The position numbers were made by a program, and so were the translations under genes. Below, piece by piece: positions 14,201 to 16,167 of a DNA stretch of 16,167 bases. The notes under the pieces were generated by a model. It worked only from the letters and a program-made list of their open reading frames with translations, was not told where the DNA came from and made no database searches. Source of the DNA: an uncultured Clostridia bacterium (GTDB lineage Bacteria; Bacillota; Clostridia; Christensenellales; UBA1242); assembly GCA_944380695.1 (NCBI GenBank), contig CALWII010000066.1, forward strand, positions 1 to 16,167, in the 5' to 3' direction. Each line of letters opens with the position of its first letter. Within the stretch, counting starts at the first letter, position 1.

Positions 14201-16167
14201 CTACAGATTATTCTATAAGCAGTTTGCGAGTTAATGGTTCGATTGAAGTTCGTGGCGAAGTTGTCGGTGGTGCGATTGGTTACACAGGAGTTCACACTCG
14301 TGTCCAAGACGCAGGCATTTATATTACCAACGCTGAAAATACCACTGCAAAAATACTGTCATATAACTTTATCGCAGGTGGACTTATCGGTATGGCGAAC
14401 GGCGATTTCTTCCAAGTTTTTTCACAGCACACAGAGGAGCTTCAAAATGAAATCGAAAACAGCACAAAGCTTTACTATCAAGATGGCAATAAAGATGCAC
14501 AGCGTGGAGTTCTAAACTTATTTGAAGAAACAAACAGCTCGCAAACATACAAGCCTTTATATGTTGGAGGACTTTTTGGAGTAATGGGGAATGGCCAGGT
14601 TTATGTCGCTTACAGCAAGCTTAATGCGATCAATAATACCAATGGCGGATATGCAGGTGGACTTGCAGGTGCTGTTTATTCTGCAAATAATTCCTTCATT
14701 GTAGAAGATTCTTCAAACGCAGTTCAAAATTCAACAAGTCTTTTACTTAAAGAGGTTTATGTTTCAGGTGATGTCTTTGCTAATGGGGTCGCAGAAGACA
14801 CCTCAAAAGCCGATCACTTTGGTGGATTATTTGGTATCTTTATAGCTGATGATACAGTTGATGGTAAAAACAAAAGTAGTGTAAAACTTAATATTTCTGC
14901 GGTTAATTCGTTTGCGGAGTATGGCATATTAAATTCGGCATACAGCCAAACTACCCAAAATGCGATTAAACAAATTGATGCATTTGTCGGGACATCTAAC
15001 GATGCTAGCGTCGTTATTACGAAAGTGTTGTCGTCGGCTGAAAGCACATCAAATTATAAGTCGTATGGCTATATGAAAGAATATAATTCTGGTTCTTTGA
15101 CTGTAAATATTGTAAATCAAGTATTAGATAGTTTATCGACAGATGACAAGAAAATGGTTTTTGACATAGAATCTGTCAGCAGTTATCTTGATGCTGTTGA
15201 CGGTTACAACGAAACTAACGGTGCATTTATCAATTCTAATGCTTGGAGTATTGAAAATTGGACTCACCTTTCGACATCACTTTACCCATCGATAAATCTT
15301 CGACCAGCGGCTACATTTATATATCTTGATCGCGATAACGTTGAACAAGTGATAGGCAAAATGCAAAATTCATCGATTGAGGTTCGTGTGCGTGGCAGAA
15401 AAGTTGAAAATGGTGTAGTTACATATTCGTATGTCGATTTAAGTGAGTATAAAGCTGAAGTTTCTGAATTTAGCGGAAGATTGATAGGAGCTAGTGACGA
15501 TTCTTGGTTTAAAGATGGTAATATAATTTACCCTGATGACTATGATATTGATGTTAAAAACGCAATTTCTTCTAGTTATCCTGGTATTATTATTGATAGA
15601 TCTTTGTTTAGAACAGTTGGCAATGGAACTAATTTCCAAAATTTAAATATAATTTCCGAACCTGAAAAAACTACAAATACCGTTACTACTACGAAAAAGA
15701 TTGGTTATTCATTTATTGGTGGAGAAACCATTGTTAAAAATGCAGTTTTCAACAATGTTCGTGTGATATATACGGCACAGGTCAAATTGAAATTTGCTAA
15801 TTTTGACAATGACAATGACAATGACTATTGTTCAGGGTTGCTCGTTGCTAATGCCGAAAACACCAGTTTTGTTAATGTTTTGTTATATTTTAGTGCTACA
15901 AATTTGGAAAGTGGCGGACAGATAGTTACGATTAGTGAAAATAACGGTCCAAGCTCTAATACTGACACTGCTAAAGATTATTATTATGCGGGGCTACTCG
16001 CTGGAAAATTAACTCAAACTTCAAATTATGAAACTTTGAAAGTGCAAAACATAACTATAAGACATCAACAAATTTCTGAACACTACGATCTTTTGAAAGT
16101 AGATACCGGCACTGGAGAATCTTATTTAAATGTTGGGTTATATGTGGGAGCAATTGAAAATAGCCAA
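5290..16167 (+). CDS. Giant surface lipoprotein with Ig-like domains and GLUG repeats (3' end outside window)
   Basis: An open frame of at least 3,626 codons with no stop before the window edge, so the protein is partial. The start is TTG 5290 after GGAGG. The signal peptide is MKKVLLAILSIFFIFGGVVF, followed by S-A-C with the lipobox Cys at residue 23 (Phe at -3 is acceptable but not the usual Leu), so it should be diacylglycerol-anchored on the outer face of the membrane. Residues from about 30 to 1050 look like consecutive Ig-like beta domains, rich in Ser, Thr, Asn, Val and Ile. GLUG-type blocks occupy about 1054-1390, 2229-2662, 2712-3339 and 3350 onward. More Ig-like (Big_2-like) sequence lies between the first two. 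Cys is very rare. There is no visible enzyme motif. By family, such proteins are adhesins or surface scaffolds; the ligand is unknown. No frameshift was found on reading every codon. A cell-wall anchor or C-terminal domain would be outside the window. Confidence 0.9.
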   Translation, partial: MKKVLLAILSIFFIFGGVVFSACTKDTPQAIINVSSADFVRDDYVEIDLNSDRAYAQITASVDNVSSGSVVANNNSESILSATSAYDAGTNTSLITITGVNEGVGTVELRSEEGDATKYITVFVYSDILGLAQKTTEPGQLSDQFVIRGQENVLEASRYLEITSRPNGESNRKDVVWRFSEEQENQDGLTLVDNILTVDSDFTEDTVKLKAYSVYTNFSADVTLAVVDQLAQPTLEFGRTISFGDLDVSDQPFTLIRNDDSQSEANIFVKLFLNGASLDEVTIDCIIKNSSGAIVSNISWLEQGTQSDGNPVYLINVAEASVPTGKYDIQFELTRKNINQKVVAESFQVIVNDVVATVGVKADGMLVVSGSTYEIYNTYNTAEASDMSYGRPFVVQLGPNTVKYAYFVISSTANLSSEFNAYYQVAGMEYKQIVFTQSGNGYVSQSIPNNATLRFLSKGNFINGDTSPITISSIQSPNVSISFNLARYYSPDVNFDINSSEYYFSTNDAVSEDIFFSFSNLGTNLSNIIDGLYAEVVNGDASNFTIGSIRPVENDPNSAYFLLSSSINNISSANFDVRIYHKNGFYSKQLISINAFVKLTEASVGYVSGETLAVAEKLVGSQTDKGFTASNTLTKLIMRTSNTVTLSPQTNNAVTSNNNLVNFKYYAFEDGFDPSNIDINESGFTQEELSDETKYSIDLVEWLIEKRYLVESNSVTYSLGRLTTNADSEGYVVFSFNGFDENHNALTIRRWFYLESYTAPTSLTANPQSISLTARDTVGIEDLNLTQTSVSISFRFDGKPIKHFEEKKFTFTSSADKLNVKLSNATSSVNNYYYQVVNVVTTSESLKFDIIAYTIGAAKTLVDTLVVEYIDHNVTYKETIDIKITSATRVSSVVWENQTEGGIYLDLYGENISDKQFLIVTSVQPNNAYKSTLEYKFYPNSATSASIVKIDDLGIVSIAKNTIEGGTGFIYVYPSDAVRQVAGVEQLVYYTEDSQEPKYVRISELNQKYDEIKSGYFIAEKNGDDETRILYSEIILQIPITIADGRNESTARRIYTAQQVAELNPDLHYVLMNSIELSSDYDSKEKVLNGSFKGFDENVSIKFTNCSPLFDEIGADGKVENLTLYGEVNGGGFVANINDGTIKNLTITTSNNGGVVTPSKVFGGFKVDDISTFYAGAIVGVNNGKIGAVNNEVYVKGVQVNLDQNQSMPSAYAGTFVGKNTSTISYTYGEFYIFSKDTQDDQDIYVVNTITADYVGGFVGFADGGNIEHCYVYNYSAYEEQSQDGSGINIQYKADALKGGSVGAFIGYASETKWTLQNSFALLNNELNNVLGNETTNYIIKDVYYGVNLFFDSYGTADESKLKKNIWLSNGEEGFCDYVRGGKPHLKFYQEPILDDLSGIVIQKTSKSILVEDETENANRGIIFFHKLKNSYGLSEASQSALNRINTLSFKELFGEENIIVSSSNSAIIEIVGNQLFIKDIGDVTLSVSSRHDYSLEPKVFEIKVMYVLENFAVLHNGVDTFGFSLQEGRSTLIEFSVKQSIYLANETEPREIYLPNFSYAGRVDTPNASFDVNGSLGILSLRAMDSGNTPNIELQTWVELSSSQNDSYAVTIKNHFLRNLSITPFKGANDIWTNAETLRIDPSTTSKVEITLLTDSSTDYIEIELTREINQEQSYPLTFSLDQLETRCGLAEESTVTAYYSNQLVFNITVTASPYVSGKIVYTLAFQVDDNYRSKISDIENYQLHIYSHSGTSSNEGKIVKLAVNSQSINYVDITNYKSDKVTNTGGSIVYTVTQQLVSILSPGNSSFMYVNVDPSYAYYEYMTLTYQAYDTKTQQLNSSILTITNMEKIPDYKDSFVVNYENLFNVVGGIGVKRSGDDEGNYVFRLYVSPNIQDDTTFIITVSFYDKDGNFVADPVNYELYASVLPQAEILVDGSASALLARGGSAELSILLEKGQELDSLSTIGTKGISISPIETWARQEQDDGTVLYTGRIYASLDAGIIKGDDTISGTFDLSAVVSRTLNGEREEKSSTAKVTIINFKPVRAELVGAEYNEDNDIYNFTSHVGITNILNFNYIYDPQTYVYDESDPQQADYVSKLLKARAEFSSNGYHYDKESGFFINCDENGTIKPIYERLQVNGSYVNFTQQSENCYIYQDVNIRLTYTKTTEGNCYLSVTGLRTTSVNSPIYITVIDEIRLEGDGKAVLYEIETNFAISVEIYSDHDRALIIQTAEEFLGVAEEGEAQDYILLNDITLENYTPISSEKFRSFDGNGYTINIKSFNMEGSGALNLALFSTVASNSVIQNVTVNYYQTPIDVNVTSSGYSTIRIAGFAVVNNGIITNCRVVSYNPNEDEDSNQGFFVNYLQGSQPYYIVANSSINSQVAGFVVENSGSITNSKVGGEDIIIIGEEVSENPNSPSDRYYYTLRELSLFTLSAQGTVAGFVISNSGDIASSTVSKIQINNLSASDQSETAGFVNSNSGKIRASAVQGLENSSVTDDNKYHRTGSSISARGIVSGFVVYNRQAGQINDGYSNILLSSKNSTNSIVSAGFVYQNEGTVSTSYSGSAVEANNAHQLSFSGYDSKGNSLNSGSITLSYYFIADQGKDSSSDVQASLNDAYLIQEEEVGNQDAYYGFVFNSDSGSQDGVWIMVEGSGVEPLSLTKRTVSHRYYVAYEGAEEYFLPYAILQNRSDNLAEVYDTTYGEEINPILINSAQDFKEAMGDSTATSIMSQFTDTEILGAYRFTTDIDLSLLNDELGNAEIQSVNKTFKGIIDGNGFTISNISLSSKNSAVGLFGSADGALIQNLNLEIDSVAAGSAVMVGALVGYAKDTKIINVAMTQLEATGQNDERGVLGRNATGGIVGAVFGNSRLNGLSVSGAIVQSGYYNSETSSQTDNNKFYLYSHGSSDAVWKFDQKAIRRSVIEGNFNILISDGYLGSASFAGGIVGYADIYSGLNQDLENYVYTPGLTTTDYSISSLRVNGSIEVRGEVVGGAIGYTGVHTRVQDAGIYITNAENTTAKILSYNFIAGGLIGMANGDFFQVFSQHTEELQNEIENSTKLYYQDGNKDAQRGVLNLFEETNSSQTYKPLYVGGLFGVMGNGQVYVAYSKLNAINNTNGGYAGGLAGAVYSANNSFIVEDSSNAVQNSTSLLLKEVYVSGDVFANGVAEDTSKADHFGGLFGIFIADDTVDGKNKSSVKLNISAVNSFAEYGILNSAYSQTTQNAIKQIDAFVGTSNDASVVITKVLSSAESTSNYKSYGYMKEYNSGSLTVNIVNQVLDSLSTDDKKMVFDIESVSSYLDAVDGYNETNGAFINSNAWSIENWTHLSTSLYPSINLRPAATFIYLDRDNVEQVIGKMQNSSIEVRVRGRKVENGVVTYSYVDLSEYKAEVSEFSGRLIGASDDSWFKDGNIIYPDDYDIDVKNAISSSYPGIIIDRSLFRTVGNGTNFQNLNIISEPEKTTNTVTTTKKIGYSFIGGETIVKNAVFNNVRVIYTAQVKLKFANFDNDNDNDYCSGLLVANAENTSFVNVLLYFSATNLESGGQIVTISENNGPSSNTDTAKDYYYAGLLAGKLTQTSNYETLKVQNITIRHQQISEHYDLLKVDTGTGESYLNVGLYVGAIENSQ
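8449..9459 (+). repeat. GLUG block 1 of the giant lipoprotein
   Basis: Residues 1054-1390. It opens with the header IYTAQQVAELN...HYVLMNSIELSS, then LNGSFKGF, and runs through Gly-rich units such as GGGFVANINDGTIKNLTI, YAGAIVGVNNGKIGAV, YAGTFVGKNTSTISYTY and YVGGFVGFADGGNIEHCYVY. It ends with a Trp strand and the phrase GGKPHLKFY. This order (header, GLUG units, Trp closing strand) is the known form of GLUG-repeat surface proteins and probably folds as a beta-solenoid. Confidence 0.75.
9655..9807 (+). other. Big_2-like Ig domain segment inside the giant lipoprotein
   Basis: Residues about 1456-1506 give the clearest bacterial Ig-like (Big_2-type) pattern in the protein: I-V-S-S-S-N-S-A-I-I-E-I followed by G-N-Q-L-F-I-K and G-D-V-T-L-S-V-S. 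This is the typical 'w.Ss.p.va.v...G.vta...G.a.it' order. Related, weaker copies lie near residues 30-125, 175-225 and 890-977. They are probably spacer domains holding the GLUG blocks away from the cell. Confidence 0.6.
11974..13275 (+). repeat. GLUG block 2 of the giant lipoprotein, variant units
   Basis: Residues 2229-2662. The header is IIQTAEEFLGV...DYILLNDITLE followed by the typical SFDGNGYTI. Six units share the variant core A/S-G-F-V-x-x-N-x-G-x-I: IAGFAVVNNGIITN, VAGFVVENSGSITN, VAGFVISNSGDIAS, TAGFVNSNSGKIRA, VSGFVVYNRQAGQIN and SAGFVYQNEGTVST. They lack the second Gly of the normal GGFVG core. The block closes with VWIMVEGSGVEPL. The uniform variation suggests expansion inside this block. 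Confidence 0.7.
13423..15306 (+). repeat. GLUG block 3 of the giant lipoprotein, longest
   Basis: Residues 2712-3339. The header is ILINSAQDFKEAM...YRFTTDIDLS, followed by FKGIIDGNGFTISNI. Then come canonical GGxxG units: MVGALVGYAKD, ATGGIVGAVFGNS, FAGGIVGYAD, VVGGAIGYTG, IAGGLIGMANGD, YVGGLFGVMGNG, YAGGLAGAVYS and HFGGLFGIF. It ends with WSIENWTHLS...YPSINLRP, the usual closing strand. Long insertions of about 30-60 residues separate several units. Confidence 0.75.
15337..16167 (+). repeat. Divergent fourth GLUG-like block, cut by window edge
   Basis: Residues 3350 to at least 3626. It follows directly on block 3 and repeats the scheme in degenerate form: a header-like helix (NVEQVIGKMQNSS), a long strand region with SLFRTVGNGTNFQNLNI in place of the 'GLFG...I.NL.I' line, then YCSGLLVANAENTSFVNVLL and YYAGLLAGKLTQ. 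The end is not in the window. Confidence 0.5.
15805..15825 (+). repeat. In-frame 6-bp microsatellite encoding alternating Asp-Asn
   Basis: (GACAAT)x3 followed by GAC, encoding D-N-D-N-D-N-D (residues 3506-3512) in the giant lipoprotein. The unit is two codons, so slippage would change length without breaking the frame. Alternating Asp resembles calcium-binding D-x-D-x-D loops; calcium binding is inference. Confidence 0.8.

Noticed and set aside
5290..16167. Many ORFs of 60-140 codons on both strands inside this region
   Set aside because: All lie within the single uninterrupted frame of the giant lipoprotein, lack ribosome sites and recognisable products, and reflect the low stop density in the other frames.
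5290..16167. Possibility that the giant gene is a decayed or frameshifted pseudogene
   Set aside because: Codon-by-codon reading shows no stop and the repeat signatures continue in one frame to the edge.

Overview
The window comes from a low-GC, monoderm (Bacillota-type) bacterium from a spore-forming or ancestrally spore-forming lineage. The evidence is a clear SpoIIID gene, a SpoIIQ-like M23 protein just upstream of it, strong AGGAGG-type ribosome sites, sigma-A-like promoters and very AT-rich spacers (about 11% G+C by hand count over 3841-4260). TGA is used as a stop (end of the gene at 1402-1935) and Trp is TGG, so the code is standard. The style fits an uncultured gut clostridial or related lineage, but I cannot name a taxon from sequence alone.

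Bases 1-3728 hold a plus-strand block. In order it contains a multi-pass membrane protein of the flippase-like / LPG-synthase-TM family, two single-anchor extracytoplasmic proteins of uncertain function (one with a TasA/camelysin-like layout), a SpoIIQ-like membrane-anchored M23 (LytM) protein, an acyl carrier protein with its own promoter and terminator, and spoIIID. The M23-then-SpoIIID order recalls the spoIIQ-spoIIID neighbourhood of other endospore formers. Here an ACP gene sits between them, and no mreB/mbl follows.

Bases 3729-4290 are a gene-free, extremely AT-rich convergent spacer that starts with the spoIIID terminator. A TtcA-type PP-loop tRNA thiolase gene lies on the minus strand (4291-4992). 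The divergent region 4993-5289 carries about five 10-bp phased T-tract units (predicted bent DNA), then a promoter with both consensus hexamers and a leader of about 88 nt.

From 5290 to the window edge (16167) runs one uninterrupted reading frame of 3,626 codons, started by TTG and still open. It encodes a giant secreted lipoprotein: a lipobox Cys at residue 23, a long N-terminal half of Ig-like beta domains, then large blocks of GLUG-type Gly-rich repeats, each introduced by a typical 'I.TA..F......Y.L..DI.L' header and mostly closed by a Trp-containing strand. I distinguish three complete blocks and a fourth divergent one cut by the window edge. It is most likely a surface adhesin or scaffold. 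It is the most notable object in the window.
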